Notes: generated by a model from the letters alone, not told the origin. A stretch of 64,000 nt of DNA from Pseudomonas sp. MM211 (GCF_020386635.1 NZ_CP081942.1:124001-188000), one strand, 5' to 3'. Shown: positions 24,416 to 36,513, counted from the stretch's first letter. Program-made: numbers and translations.

Positions 24416-25828
24416 TCAGCGTGCGATTTTCTTTGCAGCGCGCATGTGAACCATGACACCCAATGCCACGACGACGGCCGCTGCCGCGCCAGTGGAGATG
24501 ACCAACACCTGGTATTCCTCTACGAATGCCATGGTCACCAGGCAGCCGACGATGAACACGATGACCAGGTAGGTCAGCCAGGGGAACAGCCACATTTTCA
24601 GGCGGATGTCCTTGCCTTCTGTTTCCAGCTTGCGGCGCATCTTCAGTTGCGAGAAGGCGATCACCAGGTAGACCAGCAGGGCGATCATGCCGGTGGTGTT
24701 CATCAACGTGTCGAGCACGTCTTTCGGGCGCAGGGTTTCGCTGAAGTTGATCAGCGCCACGAAGATGGCCACCGAGCAGGAGGCGATGATCGCGAACACC
24801 GGCACGCCAGTCCCCGAGCGGGTGATTTTCAGGAATCGCGGTGCATCACCACGGGTGGACAGCGAGAACAGCATGCGCGAGGCGGTGTAGTGCGCCGAGA
24901 TCATGCAGCTGCTCACCGAGGTCAGCACCACGAAGTTCATCAGCAGCTCGGCATACGGGATGCCCAGCAGCTCCAGGGTACGGCGGTAGGAGCCATAGCC
25001 GGACTGAGCCATCAGCGGGTCGTTCCATGGCACCAGGCAGACGATCAGGAAGATCGAGCCGATGTAGAACAGGCATACGCGCCAGACCACCGAGTTGGTC
25101 GCCTTGACGATCTGCGTCGACGGATCCTTGGCTTCCGAGGCGGCGATGGTAACGATCTCCGCGCCAAGAAAAGCGAACATCACCCCGAGTATGGCCACTA
25201 CTACAGCCTGGATACCGTTGGGCATGAAGCCTTGGGCGGTCAGGTTGCTGAAGCCGCGCACTTCACCGGTCGGCCACAGGCTGAGCACGGCCATGCTGCA
25301 GACCACCAGGAAGCAGATGATCGCCACCACCTTGATCAGCGCGAACCAGAACTCGAACTCCCCGTAGTGTTTGACGTTGAAGAAGTTGATGCTGATCAGC
25401 AACAGCGTGGTGGCCAGTACGAAGACGTTGACGCTGACTTCTGGGAACCAGCCATTGAGGATGGTGCCCGCTACGTAGGCCTCCCAGGCCATGAGAATGA
25501 CCCAGAACCACCAGTACAGCCAGCCGATGGTGAAGCCGGCCCAGCGGCCGATGGCGCGCTCGGCGTAGGTGGAAAAGGAGCCGGTGTCCGGCGAGGAGGT
25601 CGCCATTTCACCGAGCATACGCATGATCAGCACCACCAGAATGCCACCGGCCAGGTAGGCCAGTACGGCAGCTGGGCCAGCGCTGTGGATCACGCTGCCG
25701 GAGCCGACGAACAGCGCGCCGCCGATGACACCGGCGATCGACATCATGGTGAGGTGCCGGGGCTTCAATGATGCACTGAGCTTGCTCTCGTGCTCCTGCT
25801 TTGCCTTGTCGGCTGATACCGCATCCAT
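24416..25828 (-). CDS. Amino-acid permease, APC superfamily (GabP-like)
   Basis: 470 aa with 12 predicted membrane helices. The consensus of the AAT family is clear: LKPRHLTMMSIAGVIGGALFVGSG in helix 1, GEMATSSPDTGSFSTYA, and FAFLGAEIVTIAASEAKDP in helix 6. It is an inner-membrane proton/amino-acid symporter. The closest resemblance is to 4-aminobutyrate and aromatic/basic amino-acid permeases, but the substrate cannot be fixed. Single gene with its own terminator. Confidence 0.9.
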   Translation of the reverse strand: MDAVSADKAKQEHESKLSASLKPRHLTMMSIAGVIGGALFVGSGSVIHSAGPAAVLAYLAGGILVVLIMRMLGEMATSSPDTGSFSTYAERAIGRWAGFTIGWLYWWFWVILMAWEAYVAGTILNGWFPEVSVNVFVLATTLLLISINFFNVKHYGEFEFWFALIKVVAIICFLVVCSMAVLSLWPTGEVRGFSNLTAQGFMPNGIQAVVVAILGVMFAFLGAEIVTIAASEAKDPSTQIVKATNSVVWRVCLFYIGSIFLIVCLVPWNDPLMAQSGYGSYRRTLELLGIPYAELLMNFVVLTSVSSCMISAHYTASRMLFSLSTRGDAPRFLKITRSGTGVPVFAIIASCSVAIFVALINFSETLRPKDVLDTLMNTTGMIALLVYLVIAFSQLKMRRKLETEGKDIRLKMWLFPWLTYLVIVFIVGCLVTMAFVEEYQVLVISTGAAAAVVVALGVMVHMRAAKKIAR

Positions 25829-26414
25829 AAAGGACTACCTCTTATTGATTTTGCTGGAAACCGTTGAGGCCAGGTCGTCTCTGCTCCAGATGCACGAAAC
25901 GCGGCAACGGGCCTGCCACACGCAGGCGTTGTCGTGATCGCGTTCCCTATCAGCGTTTCCGGATCCGGCGTAGGCCGGTCTCGGGCAACAATCCTTGCCG
26001 AAATCCATCCGGTTGAATCAGAGGACGACCCAGCCTCACTCGCGTGACGTTCTGAGCCATTACTGCAGCGGTGTAGCCAGAAGAAAACCCGGCCCACCGG
26101 CTTGAATGTTCGTTTTACTCCACAACCAGCCCAGCCCGAGGAGAGCCGAACCCAAACTATCGATAGGGCTAAATGCACCGTTCTAGAGGGATTACCCTCA
26201 GAAAAATCGACGAATGGAAGGGTATGTCCAGGCGTCGAGCAGGCGAATGAAACCTGTTCATTAAATTCAACGCGCCGGATGGTAACGGAAAATCTGCTTT
26301 TGGGAATACTCCGCCCGCGTAAAGACCGGATGGGCGGCATCTTTCAGATCGTTGGGAGTACCTCAGGGGACGCTCTACTCCAGTACCGCCCTCGCCGGGC
26401 AGCCAGCAACCGGC
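25829..26414. other. Intergenic stretch, no gene seen
   Basis: It lies between the permease start and the end of topB, both on the reverse strand. It must hold the permease promoter. Short open frames in it have no start signal or recognisable product. The small stem CCGCCC...GGGCGG near 26310-26340 is weak. Confidence 0.45.
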
Positions 26415-28367
26415 CTACTTCGGCTTGGCCTTTGTGGCGCCAGTGCCGGCCCGCTTGGCGGGTGCACCTTTACGCGAGGCGGCCTTGCGCTTGCCCTTCC
26501 AGGGAGCACCACGGCCTTTGCTGGGAGGCGGGCCGCTGATATTCAGTTGCAGGCCGAGGCAGCGCTCGATCTGCTTGCCCATCCAGGTCGACTGCTTGGC
26601 GACGAACTCTTCCAGCGGCATCTCGCCGCTCTGCACCATGTCCAGCGCCTGCTCCCAGATGGCCGTGGTGCCGGGGTCGGCGATGGCCCGCGGCACCGCG
26701 TCGATGAGGCCGAACGCCGCCGAGGTGGCGGCCAGGGTCTTGCCCTGCTTGATCAGGTAGCCGCGGTCGAGCAGCCCTTGGATGATGCCGGCGCGGGTGG
26801 CTTCGGTGCCGATGCCGGTGGTGTCCTTGAGCTTCTGTTTGAGCCGTGGGTCTTCGACCAGCCGTGCCACGTTCTTCATGGCCTGGATCAGGTCGCCCTC
26901 GGTGAACGGCTTGGGCGGCTGAGTATGCTGATCCTTCAGCGAAACCTCCCGCACCACGCACTGCTGCCCTTCGCGCAGGCTCGGCAAAGCCTGAGGCGCC
27001 GGAGCTTCACGCCCCTTGGCTGGCGCCAGGGCTTCGGGCAGCGCCCGCTTCCAGCCGGGCTCGACGATCTGCTTACCGACCGCACGCAAGCTGTGCCCGG
27101 CACAGTCGAAGTCGGCCTGGGTACGATCATATTCATGGTTGGGCAGAAACTGCGCCAGGTAGCGGGCGCGAATCAGCTCGTAGACGGCTCGCGGGCGGCC
27201 GCTCAAGCGTGCCAGCCCACCCGCGGCCAAGGTAGGAATGATGCCGTGGTGCGCACTGACCTTGGCGTCGTTCCAGGCCCGTGAGCGGCGCTGTGCCTGG
27301 GTATGCGCCAGTACCTCGCGCAGGCCCGGATCAGCCTGCCCCAGGGCGGCCAGAATGGCTGGCGCCTCGGCGTGCTGGCTCAGCGGCAGATAGCCGCAGT
27401 CGCTGCGTGGGTAGGTGATCAGCTTGTCGGTCTCATAGAGCTTCTGGGCGATATCCAGGGTTTCCTGGGCGCCGAGGCCGAGCTTCTTCGAGCAGACCTG
27501 CTGCAGCGTGCCGAGGTCGAAGAGCAGAGGCGGCGCCTCGCGCATGCGCTCGGTCTTCAGTTGCTGCAACAGCGCCTGCTCGGCGCCCTGGATATCTGCA
27601 GCGGCGCGCTGCGCGACCTCCTGCTTCAGGCAGCGCCCCTGCTCGTCGCACTGCGCTTCAGGGGCACGCCACTGGGCGGTAAAGGGCGTGCCGTTGCCGT
27701 CGAGCCCCACATCGATCGCCCAGAACGGCACGGGCACGAAGGCGGCGATGCTGCGGTCGCGATCCACCACCAGCCGCAAGGTCGGCGTTTGCACGCGGCC
27801 GACCGGCAGCACGCCCTGATACCCGGACTTGCGCCCCAGCAGGGTGAACAGGCGGCTCATGTTCATGCCGATCAACCAGTCGGCCCGCGAGCGACCAAGT
27901 GCCGACTGATAAAGGTTGTAGGTACTGGCGCCGGGCTTGAGCGCAGCCAGCGCCTTGCGAATCGACGTATCGTCCAGGGCCGACAACCACAGGCGCTGGA
28001 TCGATCCGCGGTAGCGGCAATGGTCGAGCAACTCGCGGGCAATCATCTCGCCCTCACGGTCCGCATCGGTGGCGATCACCAGTTCATCGGCCTCACCGAG
28101 CAGCCGCTTGACCGCCTTGAACTGCGCGGCAGTCTTGGGTTTGACGCGCATCTTCCACTGCTGCGGCACGATGGGCAGATCGTCCAGTACCCAACGTTTG
28201 TAGCGCGCGTCGTAGGCATCCGGCGGCGCGGTTTCCAGGAGGTGGCCGATGCACCAGGTCACCGTCACCCCGTTGCCCAGCCAGCAGCCGTCGCCGCGCC
28301 GAGTGGCACCGAGCACACTGGCGATATCCTTGGCTTGAGAGGGCTTTTCGCAGAGAAACAGACGCAT
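26415..28367 (-). CDS. topB: DNA topoisomerase III
   Basis: 650 aa. TOPRIM domain at the start ([34 protein letters not shown] with the Mg-binding acidic residues). The catalytic tyrosine is in [12 protein letters not shown] near residue 320. [15 protein letters not shown] follows the type IA pattern. The C-terminus is Lys/Arg-rich ([21 protein letters not shown]), a nucleic-acid-binding tail. It unlinks DNA strands during replication and recombination. Single gene, divergent from xseB. Confidence 0.95.
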   Translation of the reverse strand: MRLFLCEKPSQAKDIASVLGATRRGDGCWLGNGVTVTWCIGHLLETAPPDAYDARYKRWVLDDLPIVPQQWKMRVKPKTAAQFKAVKRLLGEADELVIATDADREGEMIARELLDHCRYRGSIQRLWLSALDDTSIRKALAALKPGASTYNLYQSALGRSRADWLIGMNMSRLFTLLGRKSGYQGVLPVGRVQTPTLRLVVDRDRSIAAFVPVPFWAIDVGLDGNGTPFTAQWRAPEAQCDEQGRCLKQEVAQRAAADIQGAEQALLQQLKTERMREAPPLLFDLGTLQQVCSKKLGLGAQETLDIAQKLYETDKLITYPRSDCGYLPLSQHAEAPAILAALGQADPGLREVLAHTQAQRRSRAWNDAKVSAHHGIIPTLAAGGLARLSGRPRAVYELIRARYLAQFLPNHEYDRTQADFDCAGHSLRAVGKQIVEPGWKRALPEALAPAKGREAPAPQALPSLREGQQCVVREVSLKDQHTQPPKPFTEGDLIQAMKNVARLVEDPRLKQKLKDTTGIGTEATRAGIIQGLLDRGYLIKQGKTLAATSAAFGLIDAVPRAIADPGTTAIWEQALDMVQSGEMPLEEFVAKQSTWMGKQIERCLGLQLNISGPPPSKGRGAPWKGKRKAASRKGAPAKRAGTGATKAKPK

Positions 28368-28508
28368 GGGGCACGGCTACAAAAGTGGCTAACAGCCGAC
28401 ACGATACTGTATATCGATACAGCCACGCTACGCCGTAGTCGATTGCCCGCGAACCGGGGCTCTGCTAGTGTCCCGCCGAACCGCGAACCCCGCCTGAGAA
28501 TTCCCGCC

Positions 28509-28751
28509 ATGGCCCGTAAGAAAGCCGCGCTCGATTTCGAGCAATCCCTGACCGACCTGCAAACCATCGTCGAACGCCTGGAAAACGGCGAACTTTCGCT
28601 GGAGGAGTCGCTGAGCGCCTTCGAGCAAGGCATCAGCCTGACCCGTGATTGCCAGGCCTCGCTGACTCAGGCCGAGCAGAAAGTACAGATTCTGCTCGAG
28701 CGCGATGGTGAACTGCAGGCGGCACCGTTCGAAACGGACGAGCCGTTATGA
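28509..28751 (+). CDS. xseB: Exodeoxyribonuclease VII small subunit
   Basis: 80 aa, helical: [40 protein letters not shown] is the family signature. It binds the large subunit XseA (encoded elsewhere) to form the single-strand exonuclease. Its stop overlaps the start of ispA by 4 nt (ATGA), the usual xseB-ispA-dxs order. Confidence 0.95.
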   Translation: MARKKAALDFEQSLTDLQTIVERLENGELSLEESLSAFEQGISLTRDCQASLTQAEQKVQILLERDGELQAAPFETDEPL

Positions 28752-29635
28752 TCGCCAACTACCAGGCTCGCTGCCAGAAGCAGGTCGACGCAGCTCTGGA
28801 GCCGCTGTTCGCGGCGCCGCGTGTCGAACTCGAACGCCTGTATGCCGCCATGCGCTATAGCGTGTTCAACGGCGGCAAACGCATTCGCCCGCTGCTCGCC
28901 TACGCCGCTTGCGAAGCCCTCGGTGGCACGGCGCAGCAGGCCGACGGCGCGGCCTGCGCGGTGGAGCTGATCCACGCCTATTCCCTGGTGCATGACGACC
29001 TGCCGGCCATGGACGACGATGACCTGCGTCGCGGCCAGCCGACCACGCACAAGGCCTTCGACGAGGCCACGGCGATTCTTGCGGGCGACGGCCTGCAGAG
29101 CTTGGCCTTTGCGGTGCTGGCCAGCGAAACGCGCAATCCGCACAGCGCGGAAATTCGCCTGAGCATGTTCAGTGCACTGGCCGAAGCAGCAGGCCCCGCC
29201 GGCATGGTCGGCGGCCAGGCCATCGATCTCGGCTCGGTTGGCCAACAACTGCAGCAGCCGGCTCTGGAAGTGATGCATCGCCACAAGACCGGCGCGCTGA
29301 TCGAAGCCAGTGTGCGCCTCGGCGCCCTGGCCAGCGGCCGCGCCGACGAGCGCACCCTGGCGGCGCTGAGCACCTATGCTCGCGCCGTCGGCCTGGCCTT
29401 TCAGGTGCAAGACGACATCCTCGACGTGGAAAGCGATACCGCCACGCTGGGCAAGACTCAGGGCAAAGACCAAGCGAACGACAAGCCCACCTACCCGGCC
29501 CTGCTTGGCCTGGATGCGGCGAAGCGTTACGCCTTCGAACTGCGTGATCAGGCCCTGCATGCCCTGCGCCCGTTCAATAATGCCGCCGAGCCCCTGCGCG
29601 AGCTGGCCCGTTACATCGTAGAAAGGCGCAACTGA
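28748..29635 (+). CDS. ispA: Farnesyl diphosphate synthase
   Basis: 295 aa. First aspartate-rich motif [15 protein letters not shown] (about residues 80-94) and second FQVQDDILD (about 217-225), which bind Mg and diphosphate; [10 protein letters not shown] near the N-terminus. It condenses IPP with DMAPP and GPP to farnesyl diphosphate in the cytosol. It is translationally coupled to xseB and lies 120 bp before dxs. Confidence 0.96.
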   Translation: MIANYQARCQKQVDAALEPLFAAPRVELERLYAAMRYSVFNGGKRIRPLLAYAACEALGGTAQQADGAACAVELIHAYSLVHDDLPAMDDDDLRRGQPTTHKAFDEATAILAGDGLQSLAFAVLASETRNPHSAEIRLSMFSALAEAAGPAGMVGGQAIDLGSVGQQLQQPALEVMHRHKTGALIEASVRLGALASGRADERTLAALSTYARAVGLAFQVQDDILDVESDTATLGKTQGKDQANDKPTYPALLGLDAAKRYAFELRDQALHALRPFNNAAEPLRELARYIVERRN

Positions 29636-29755
29636 AACCACGCCCTCGCTGTCTCATCTGGCACGACCGCTGCGATGACCCATACCTACCTTGGGCACGG
29701 ATCATCGCATCAGGTAAACTGCCCCATTCTTTGAATTCTTATAACGACTCGCCTG

Positions 29756-31642
29756 ATGCCGACGACTTTCCACGAGATTCCCCGCGAACGCCCGCTGACG
29801 CCGCTGCTCGACCGCGCCAACACGCCGGATGAATTGCGCCGCCTTGGCGAGGCCGAGCTGGAGACCCTGGCGGACGAATTGCGCCAGTACCTGCTCTACA
29901 CGGTCGGCCAGACCGGCGGGCACTTCGGCGCCGGCCTCGGGGTGATCGAGCTGACCGTCGCCCTGCACTACGTCTTCGATACCCCCGATGACCGCTTGGT
30001 GTGGGACGTCGGCCATCAGGCTTATCCGCACAAGATCCTCACTGGCCGCCGCGAGCGCATGAGCAGCCTGCGCCAGAAGGACGGCATCGCCGCCTTTCCG
30101 CGCCGCTCGGAAAGCGAGTACGACACCTTTGGCGTCGGTCACTCCAGTACCTCGATCAGCGCCGCACTGGGCATGGCCATCGCCGCCCAGCGCCAAGGCA
30201 GCAAACGTAAATCGGTGGCGGTGATCGGTGACGGCGCGCTGACCGCGGGTATGGCGTTCGAAGCGCTCAACCACGCGGCAGACGTTAAAGCCAACATGCT
30301 CGTCGTGCTCAACGACAACGATATGTCGATCTCCAAGAATGTCGGCGGCCTGTCCAACTACCTGGCCAAGATCCTCTCCAGCCGCACCTATGCCAACGTA
30401 CGTGAGGGCAGCAAGAAAGTGCTGTCCAAGCTGCCCGGTGCCTGGGAAATCGCCCGCAAGACCGAAGAGCACGCCAAGGGCATGCTGGTCTCCGGCACGC
30501 TGTTCGAAGAGCTGGGCTGGAACTACATCGGCCCCATCGACGGCCATGACCTGCCGACCCTGCTGGCCACCTTGCGCAACATGCGCGACCTGGAGGGCCT
30601 GCAATTCCTCCACGTAGTGACCAAGAAGGGCAAGGGTTTCGCCCCTGCCGAGGTCGACCCAATTGTCTACCACGCGATCACCAAGCTGGAGCCGATCAAC
30701 GCGCCCGCCAAGGCGAAAAAACCGTCCGGGCCGAAGTACTCCAGCGTGTTCGGTCAGTGGCTGTGCGACATGGCCGCCAGCGACGAGCGCCTGATGGCGA
30801 TCACCCCGGCCATGAAGGAAGGCTCCGACCTGGTGACATTCAGCGAGCGCTTTGCGGATCGCTACTTCGACGTGGCCATCGCCGAGCAACACGCGGTGAC
30901 CCTCGCTGCCGGCATGGCCTGCGAAGGCGCCAAGCCGGTGGTGGCGATTTACTCGACGTTCCTGCAGCGCGCCTACGATCAACTGATCCACGATGTCGCG
31001 GTGCAGCACCTTGATGTGCTGTTCGCCATCGACCGCGCCGGCCTGGTTGGCGAAGACGGCCCCACTCACGCGGGCAGCTTCGACCTCTCCTACCTGCGCT
31101 GCATTCCCGGCATGCTGATCATGACGCCGAGTGACGAGAACGAACTGCACCACATGCTCACCACCGGCTACCAGTTCGCCGGCCCGGCGGCAGTGCGCTA
31201 CCCACGCGGCAGCGGCCCGAACGCGCCGATCGACCGCGCGCTGAACGCCCTGCCAATCGGCAAAGGCGTGATCCGCCGCCAGGGCAGCGGCGTCGCCCTG
31301 CTAGTGTTTGGCGTGCAACTGGCCGAAGCCCTACGCGTCGGCGAAACGCTGAACGCCACGGTGGTCGACATGCGCTTCGTCAAACCGCTGGACGAAACGC
31401 TGATCAGCGAACTGGCCGCCAGCCACGAGCTACTGGTCACCATCGAGGAAAACAGCGTGATGGGCGGCGCAGGCAGCGCAGTCAGCGAATTCCTCGCCCA
31501 GAGCGGCGCCCTGACGCCGATGCTGCACCTGGGCCTTCCCGACAGTTATGTGGAGCACGCCCGGCCCGAGCAGATGCTCGCCGAGTGTGGCCTGGACGAA
31601 GCCGGGATCGAAGCGGCCATACGAGCAAAACTGGCACGCTGA
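29756..31642 (+). CDS. dxs: 1-deoxy-D-xylulose-5-phosphate synthase
   Basis: 628 aa. Thiamine-diphosphate motif [46 protein letters not shown], the central transketolase domain ([18 protein letters not shown], with the catalytic Glu) and the C-terminal domain. It makes DXP from pyruvate and glyceraldehyde 3-phosphate, the first step of the MEP pathway, which feeds IspA. The ATG is probably at 29756, without a strong ribosome site. Confidence 0.97.
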   Translation: MPTTFHEIPRERPLTPLLDRANTPDELRRLGEAELETLADELRQYLLYTVGQTGGHFGAGLGVIELTVALHYVFDTPDDRLVWDVGHQAYPHKILTGRRERMSSLRQKDGIAAFPRRSESEYDTFGVGHSSTSISAALGMAIAAQRQGSKRKSVAVIGDGALTAGMAFEALNHAADVKANMLVVLNDNDMSISKNVGGLSNYLAKILSSRTYANVREGSKKVLSKLPGAWEIARKTEEHAKGMLVSGTLFEELGWNYIGPIDGHDLPTLLATLRNMRDLEGLQFLHVVTKKGKGFAPAEVDPIVYHAITKLEPINAPAKAKKPSGPKYSSVFGQWLCDMAASDERLMAITPAMKEGSDLVTFSERFADRYFDVAIAEQHAVTLAAGMACEGAKPVVAIYSTFLQRAYDQLIHDVAVQHLDVLFAIDRAGLVGEDGPTHAGSFDLSYLRCIPGMLIMTPSDENELHHMLTTGYQFAGPAAVRYPRGSGPNAPIDRALNALPIGKGVIRRQGSGVALLVFGVQLAEALRVGETLNATVVDMRFVKPLDETLISELAASHELLVTIEENSVMGGAGSAVSEFLAQSGALTPMLHLGLPDSYVEHARPEQMLAECGLDEAGIEAAIRAKLAR

Positions 31643-31740
31643 TACTCCCCCGACCGGCATATATCGTCGGCCCATATATTGCAGTAATCTCCAGTTGGGA
31701 TTGAGCATGTATGGACCGCCGATAGCGGCCGGGAGCTCGT

Positions 31741-33981
31741 ATGCAGTTGCGTAGCCACAAGATGGATTTCAAGGGCCGCGAGCGCCGCTGGCTGCCCTGG
31801 TTCGGCAAGGCAGGCAAGCTGGCCATGCGCTGGTCCTGGTTGCTCAATGCCGGTCAGGCCGAACGGGTCGAAAAGACCTTCTCCGGCCTGGCGCTGACCC
31901 GCGTCGACCTGCTCACCAACTGGGCACGCCAGCACTGGCAGGAGCTCGAACTGCTGAGTGCTGCACTCACCCCAGCGTGGCCGGCCTTGCCGGATGCCGT
32001 ACTGCAGCGGGCGTTGGCGCATATGCCCGAAGTGTCCGAACTGTTCGTGGTCGACACCGCCGGACGCATACTCGCTTCGACCCATGCGCCACGCCAGGGC
32101 CAGCGCCACGATGGCGCGGCTCTGGCGGCTGGCCTCAGTGGGCAGTTTCTGCTTGGCCCCTATATCGATGAGCTGACCCAGCAACTGGGGCCGACCACGT
32201 CTAAGTTCCACGATGCCGTCACGCTGCTGTTTCACCAGCCACTCAGCCACGGCGGGCAAGTGGTCGGTTGCCTGTGCGCACGTATCCCCAACGATGTGAT
32301 GAGCGACCTGATTCAGCGCGAGGCTGGGCACGTCTACCGCGACTCCGGCGACAACTACCTGTTCATGGTGCAAAGCGCCCATGACCCGAAAATAAGCCCG
32401 GGAACCGCCCTGTCACGCTCACGCTTCGAGGATGGCGCCTTCACCGGCGGCGAGAACCTCAAACAGGGCGTGAAAACGCCTTTCGGCACCGTCCGGGTGC
32501 AGAAGCACACCGAATTCGAGTTACGTTTCACCGCGCCGGCGAGCGGCGAATTGCATCCTGGCGTGCGTGAAACCATTCGCCATGGCAGCAACCTGTTCGT
32601 GCTTTACCCGGGCTATCCCGATTACCGCCATGTGCCGGTGATCGGCGCCGGCCTGACTCTGCGTCTGCCCGGCTCACCGGATACCTGGGGCATGATGTGC
32701 GAGGGCGATCTGGAAGAGGTCTACCGCCAGCGCAGCCTGAGCTATTCGCTGTCCAGCCAGTTGCTCGGCGGCCTGTTCCTGCTGGGCGGCCTGCAATGGC
32801 TGCTGGAACAGCATCTGCCAGAGCATGCCGCATCACTGACCTTCGCCGCAGCCGGCGTACTGCTGTTCGGTTTTTGGGCCTTCAGCCTGCGCCGCCGCAC
32901 CCGCACGCTGCAGTCGCTCTCGGACTTCTTCCTGGATACCGCTGAGTGTGGCGCGCCGCTGAGTAACCGACTGGCACTGGAGCGTTTTTCCAGTGACGAG
33001 GCAGGCGCCCTGGCCGGCTGGGTGAACAGTTTCGTCGATAAGATGGATCACACCATGCAAGGTATCGTCACTGCCGGCAGCGCCCTGCAGCAGACGTCTA
33101 CGGGGCTGACCCGAACGTCAGCCAACGCCAGCCTGTGCGCGGCCCAGGGCCAGGCGGCGGCGGTGTCCACGGCGCGCGCGATGCTCGACGTCAACCACAG
33201 CATCGGCGAAGCCACCCAGCATATCGTCGACAGCGAAAGCGCCTCGCGCCAGGCCCTGGCCATGACCCAGAAAGGTGGCGCGGCCGTGCAGCAGAACGCC
33301 GAAGATGTCGCGCAACTGGCCAGCCGCATCGAGCAATCGAGCCAGGCACTCGAAGCCCTGAGCCAAAAGACCGAGGAAATCCAGCACATCACCGAAGCGA
33401 TCCGCAGCATTGCCGAGCAGACCAACCTGCTTGCCCTCAACGCCGCCATCGAGGCTGCTCGGGCAGGCGACAGCGGGCGCGGTTTCGCGGTGGTTGCCGA
33501 CGAAGTGCGCAACCTGGCCAGGCGAACCGCCCAGGCCACCGAAGAGATCGCCACGACCCTCGGCAGCGTGCGCCAGCAGACACTCGATACTCAGACCGCC
33601 ATGCAGAGCTGCCAGGAAGCCGCGCAACGCAGCGTGACCCGCTCGAGCGAAGCCACCGATGCACTCGAGCGCATTCAGCAGGAAGTGGCAGGCATGCAGG
33701 GGCGACTCGACCAGATCAGCCAGGCCATGAAGTCGCAACTGAGTCAGGTGCAGGCCGTCAACGGGCAGGCTCAGGCAATAACCGGGGCCGCCGAGCGCAG
33801 TAGCCAGAGCGCCGATGAAACGCTGCAGGCAGCACAGTCACTGGCGCAACTGGTGCTCGACTTGCACAAAACCGCCAGCAGACTCAGCCGCCAGGAAAGC
33901 CTCGGCGGCAACAGCGCATCACCCGGCGCGCCAGTCTTCGGTCAGGCCGCTGCGTTCAAGTTCAACGCCGTTGCGCACTAG
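31741..33981 (+). CDS. Methyl-accepting chemotaxis protein
   Basis: 746 aa. The signalling hairpin [27 protein letters not shown]...[13 protein letters not shown] begins near residue 550, with long methylation helices on both sides. Two adjacent hydrophobic segments lie at about 340-360 and 366-388. The first 340 residues include [17 protein letters not shown], a Cache/PAS-like strand set, but I see no membrane helix before it. This is unusual: most chemoreceptors have one, so the sensor may be cytoplasmic. GGGAGC stands 5 nt before the ATG. The ligand is unknown. Confidence 0.9.
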   Translation: MQLRSHKMDFKGRERRWLPWFGKAGKLAMRWSWLLNAGQAERVEKTFSGLALTRVDLLTNWARQHWQELELLSAALTPAWPALPDAVLQRALAHMPEVSELFVVDTAGRILASTHAPRQGQRHDGAALAAGLSGQFLLGPYIDELTQQLGPTTSKFHDAVTLLFHQPLSHGGQVVGCLCARIPNDVMSDLIQREAGHVYRDSGDNYLFMVQSAHDPKISPGTALSRSRFEDGAFTGGENLKQGVKTPFGTVRVQKHTEFELRFTAPASGELHPGVRETIRHGSNLFVLYPGYPDYRHVPVIGAGLTLRLPGSPDTWGMMCEGDLEEVYRQRSLSYSLSSQLLGGLFLLGGLQWLLEQHLPEHAASLTFAAAGVLLFGFWAFSLRRRTRTLQSLSDFFLDTAECGAPLSNRLALERFSSDEAGALAGWVNSFVDKMDHTMQGIVTAGSALQQTSTGLTRTSANASLCAAQGQAAAVSTARAMLDVNHSIGEATQHIVDSESASRQALAMTQKGGAAVQQNAEDVAQLASRIEQSSQALEALSQKTEEIQHITEAIRSIAEQTNLLALNAAIEAARAGDSGRGFAVVADEVRNLARRTAQATEEIATTLGSVRQQTLDTQTAMQSCQEAAQRSVTRSSEATDALERIQQEVAGMQGRLDQISQAMKSQLSQVQAVNGQAQAITGAAERSSQSADETLQAAQSLAQLVLDLHKTASRLSRQESLGGNSASPGAPVFGQAAAFKFNAVAH

Positions 33982-34036
33982 CGCGGCAGGCTCGTAGGAA
34001 ACGGCACGCTTGAGTCAGGCTGCGGATCGCGGGTTC

Positions 34037-34159
34037 GCCCGCAAGCGGGCTCCTACAGAGAGGTCGCTTTCGAAAGTCAAAGACTCGTAGCCTGGGTTGC
34101 GCGAAGCGATACCCAGGTTACCTTCTCTCGAGTATCGCTGCGCTCAACCACGGGCTACG
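34037..34159. repeat. REP-like hairpin and inverted-repeat element
   Basis: GCCCGC-AA-GCGGGC (34037-34050) followed by TCCTACA is a typical Pseudomonas REP. Then CGTAGCC...GCGAAGCGATAC (from 34086) is repeated inverted as GTATCGCTGCGCTC...GGGCTACG (to 34159). Both lie between two convergent genes. Confidence 0.75.
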
Positions 34160-34191
34160 AATGTAGAGCCCGGCACATCATCGAGCACGAG

Positions 34192-35202
34192 TCAGACCCA
34201 CTCTTGAGCCTTTAGCTCGCTCTTCAGGTAGGCGTAGTAAACCGGCGCGGCGACCAGGCCGGCAATGCCGAACGCGGCTTCGAACACCAGCATGACCAGC
34301 AGCAGCTCCCAGGCGCGCGCCTTGATCTGGCCGCCGACGATACGGGCGTTGAGGAAGTATTCAACCTTGTGGATAACGATCAGGTAGGCCAGCGCCCCCA
34401 GTGCTACCCAGATCGACAGCGACAGGCCGACCACGAAGATCGCCGCATTGGAGATCAGGTTGCCGACCACCGGCAACAAGCCGGCCACGAAGGTGATGAG
34501 GATCAGCGTCTTGGTCAGCGGCAGGTGCACACCGAATAGCGGTAGCACACCCATCAGGAAAATCGCGGTGAAGGTGGTATTGAGCAGGGATATCTTGATC
34601 TGCGCGAACACCACGTTGCGAAAGGCATCGACAAAATGTCCGACACGAATCAGCAACGCACCGGCCAACGGCTTGAGCTGGCTCGGTTCAGGGACGTTCT
34701 GCAGGCCGATCACCGCGCCGAGAATCATGCCGATCAGTATGGTGACGAACATGTGCACCGCGCCCTTGCCGAGCAGTTGCAGCTCACTGATGTGCCCGCG
34801 CAACCAGTCGTGCAGTGCGATACGGATATCGTCGACGTTGGCTGGCAGATAAGCCACCAGCGCTTCCGGCAACTGCTCGCGGGCGCGGTCGATCACGCCA
34901 AGCAACTTGCCCATCAACCGCCCGGGGTTATTCAGCTCGTGCATCACCAGCGAAAAACCACCGGCGAACACCAACCCGAGCACGGCAATCACCAGCACGC
35001 TGAGCAGGCCAACCGCCAGCAAACGCCCGAGCTGCCCGGCGAATAGCCGCTGCATGGGACGCGCCAGACGGTTGACCAGCTCGAACACCAGCAAACCGGC
35101 CAGCAGGCTCGGCAGCAGTTTCAGCGGGAAGACCAACAGTAGCGCGGCGCCAACGATCACTGCGCTGGCGGGGGAAAACCAAGGGGAGACAGGGGCTTTC
35201 AT
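34192..35202 (-). CDS. AI-2E-family (PerM/YdiK-like) membrane transporter
   Basis: 336 aa from MKAPVSPWFSPAS; a frame 16 codons longer exists but adds non-membrane sequence. Eight or so membrane helices, with the family features GLLPVVGNLISNAAIFV and IVGGQIKARAWELLLVMLVFEAAFGIAGLVAAPVYYAYLKSEL at the C-terminus. Members are exporters or ion antiporters; the true substrate is unknown. Single gene. Confidence 0.85.
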   Translation of the reverse strand: MKAPVSPWFSPASAVIVGAALLLVFPLKLLPSLLAGLLVFELVNRLARPMQRLFAGQLGRLLAVGLLSVLVIAVLGLVFAGGFSLVMHELNNPGRLMGKLLGVIDRAREQLPEALVAYLPANVDDIRIALHDWLRGHISELQLLGKGAVHMFVTILIGMILGAVIGLQNVPEPSQLKPLAGALLIRVGHFVDAFRNVVFAQIKISLLNTTFTAIFLMGVLPLFGVHLPLTKTLILITFVAGLLPVVGNLISNAAIFVVGLSLSIWVALGALAYLIVIHKVEYFLNARIVGGQIKARAWELLLVMLVFEAAFGIAGLVAAPVYYAYLKSELKAQEWV

Positions 35203-35299
35203 AACATCTGCAACAACCAGGAAGGCAGACAATCTGCCAGTTGCCAGCACGCTTTACCAGCGTCATCGCTTGCCGGTGACAGCGGCGTTGTGACGGCCA

Positions 35300-36097
35300 T
35301 CACCGAGTGGGGGCCAGCAGCTCGCAGAGCCTGGCTGTGGCGTCGAGCATTTGGAAACTGGGGCGCTCCAGGCCCTTGTCCGGCAATACCAGCAACTGCT
35401 CGCGCTGCACGGCTGAAAGCTGCGGCCATCGCTGCCAGGCCTGCAGCTGCCTGCGGTCGCCGGCGATGATCACCGCCGGATCGCGCTGTAGCACGGCTTC
35501 GACGCTCACCTGCGGGGCCGGCAGGTGCAGATCGGCAAACACGTTGCGCGCACCGCAGGCCTGCAGCGCGTCGCTGATGACCTGCCCACCACCAAGGGTA
35601 TACAGCGGCGCATCCCACACCTGATAGAACACGGGCACGGGGCGCTCACGGCGGTAGCGCTCACGCAACTCGGCAAGCCCGGCAACGAAGCGCTGATACA
35701 GGCGCTGCCCCTGCTCCGCCCGGCCAAGACGTTCGCCGATCTCCACGAACTGCCGAGCCAGCTCATCCAGCGAGTGGGGCTCGAGCACCAACATGGGAAT
35801 ACCAAAGGCTTTCAGTTGCTCGCGCTGCGCGGCGCTGACACTGCCCGGCCACAACAGCAGCAGATCGGGTTGCAGGGCCAGCAGGGTTTCCATTTCGAGT
35901 TGGCCATAGCGCCCTACGGAAGGCAGATGAGCCAACGCCGCCGGGCGCTCGCCACCATCGAGCACGCCGACCAGCAGATCGGCGGAATCCAGTTCGAGGA
36001 CGATTTCACTCAGCGATGGCGCCAGACTGACCACACGCTCGGCAGCCGACAGCGGCGCCATCTGCATCATCAACAGCGCAAGTAAAAAGCGCAGCAT
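35300..36097 (-). CDS. btuF: Vitamin B12-binding periplasmic protein, BtuF-like
   Basis: 265 aa. Signal peptide [18 protein letters not shown]. Then RVVSLAPSLSEIVLELDSADLLVGV and LLALQPDLLLLWPGS, the N lobe of class III binding proteins; a long helix links to the C lobe (PVFYQVWDAPLYTLGGGQVISDALQACGARNVFAD). The BtuF type captures cobalamin for the BtuCD transporter; no btuCD genes are near. The start overlaps the stop of the membrane protein gene upstream by one base, so it is in the ribA operon. Confidence 0.87.
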   Translation of the reverse strand: MLRFLLALLMMQMAPLSAAERVVSLAPSLSEIVLELDSADLLVGVLDGGERPAALAHLPSVGRYGQLEMETLLALQPDLLLLWPGSVSAAQREQLKAFGIPMLVLEPHSLDELARQFVEIGERLGRAEQGQRLYQRFVAGLAELRERYRRERPVPVFYQVWDAPLYTLGGGQVISDALQACGARNVFADLHLPAPQVSVEAVLQRDPAVIIAGDRRQLQAWQRWPQLSAVQREQLLVLPDKGLERPSFQMLDATARLCELLAPTR

Positions 36098-36513
36098 CAG
36101 CCCAGCTGCCGGGGAATTCGATAGAGGTAGAGCAGCACAACACTGGCCAGAGCCAGCAACACCAGTGGCACGGCTTCCAGCCCTGCAAAAACCGCGAGGG
36201 CGGCGATCCAGGCCGGTAGCCCAGCGCCCAGAAAGGCAGCGCGGCGGCGCTCGGCCAGGGTCAGCCAGGCGGCGGGCTCGTCAGCCGAGTCCAGCGCCTT
36301 GGCGGTGGCGAACAGGGCGCGCTTGTAGCCGCCGAACAGCGGCAGGCTGACGAACAGCGAGGCCAATCCCGCGACGAACAGCGGCATAGCCAGCACACCA
36401 GGTTGGCGGCCAGCCCCAAACGCAAAATTGATCAGCAGAAGCGGAGCCAGGGTCAGTGCCAGTTGCCGCCACCAGAGCAGGGCCAACCGGCGCTTGACCG
36501 CGGCACGGGTCAA
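36097..36513 (-). CDS. Small inner-membrane protein between ribA and btuF
   Basis: 138 aa with about four transmembrane helices ([73 protein letters not shown]). No known motif. It overlaps ribA by 4 nt and btuF by 1 nt, so expression is coupled. Function unknown. Confidence 0.78.
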   Translation of the reverse strand: MTRAAVKRRLALLWWRQLALTLAPLLLINFAFGAGRQPGVLAMPLFVAGLASLFVSLPLFGGYKRALFATAKALDSADEPAAWLTLAERRRAAFLGAGLPAWIAALAVFAGLEAVPLVLLALASVVLLYLYRIPRQLG

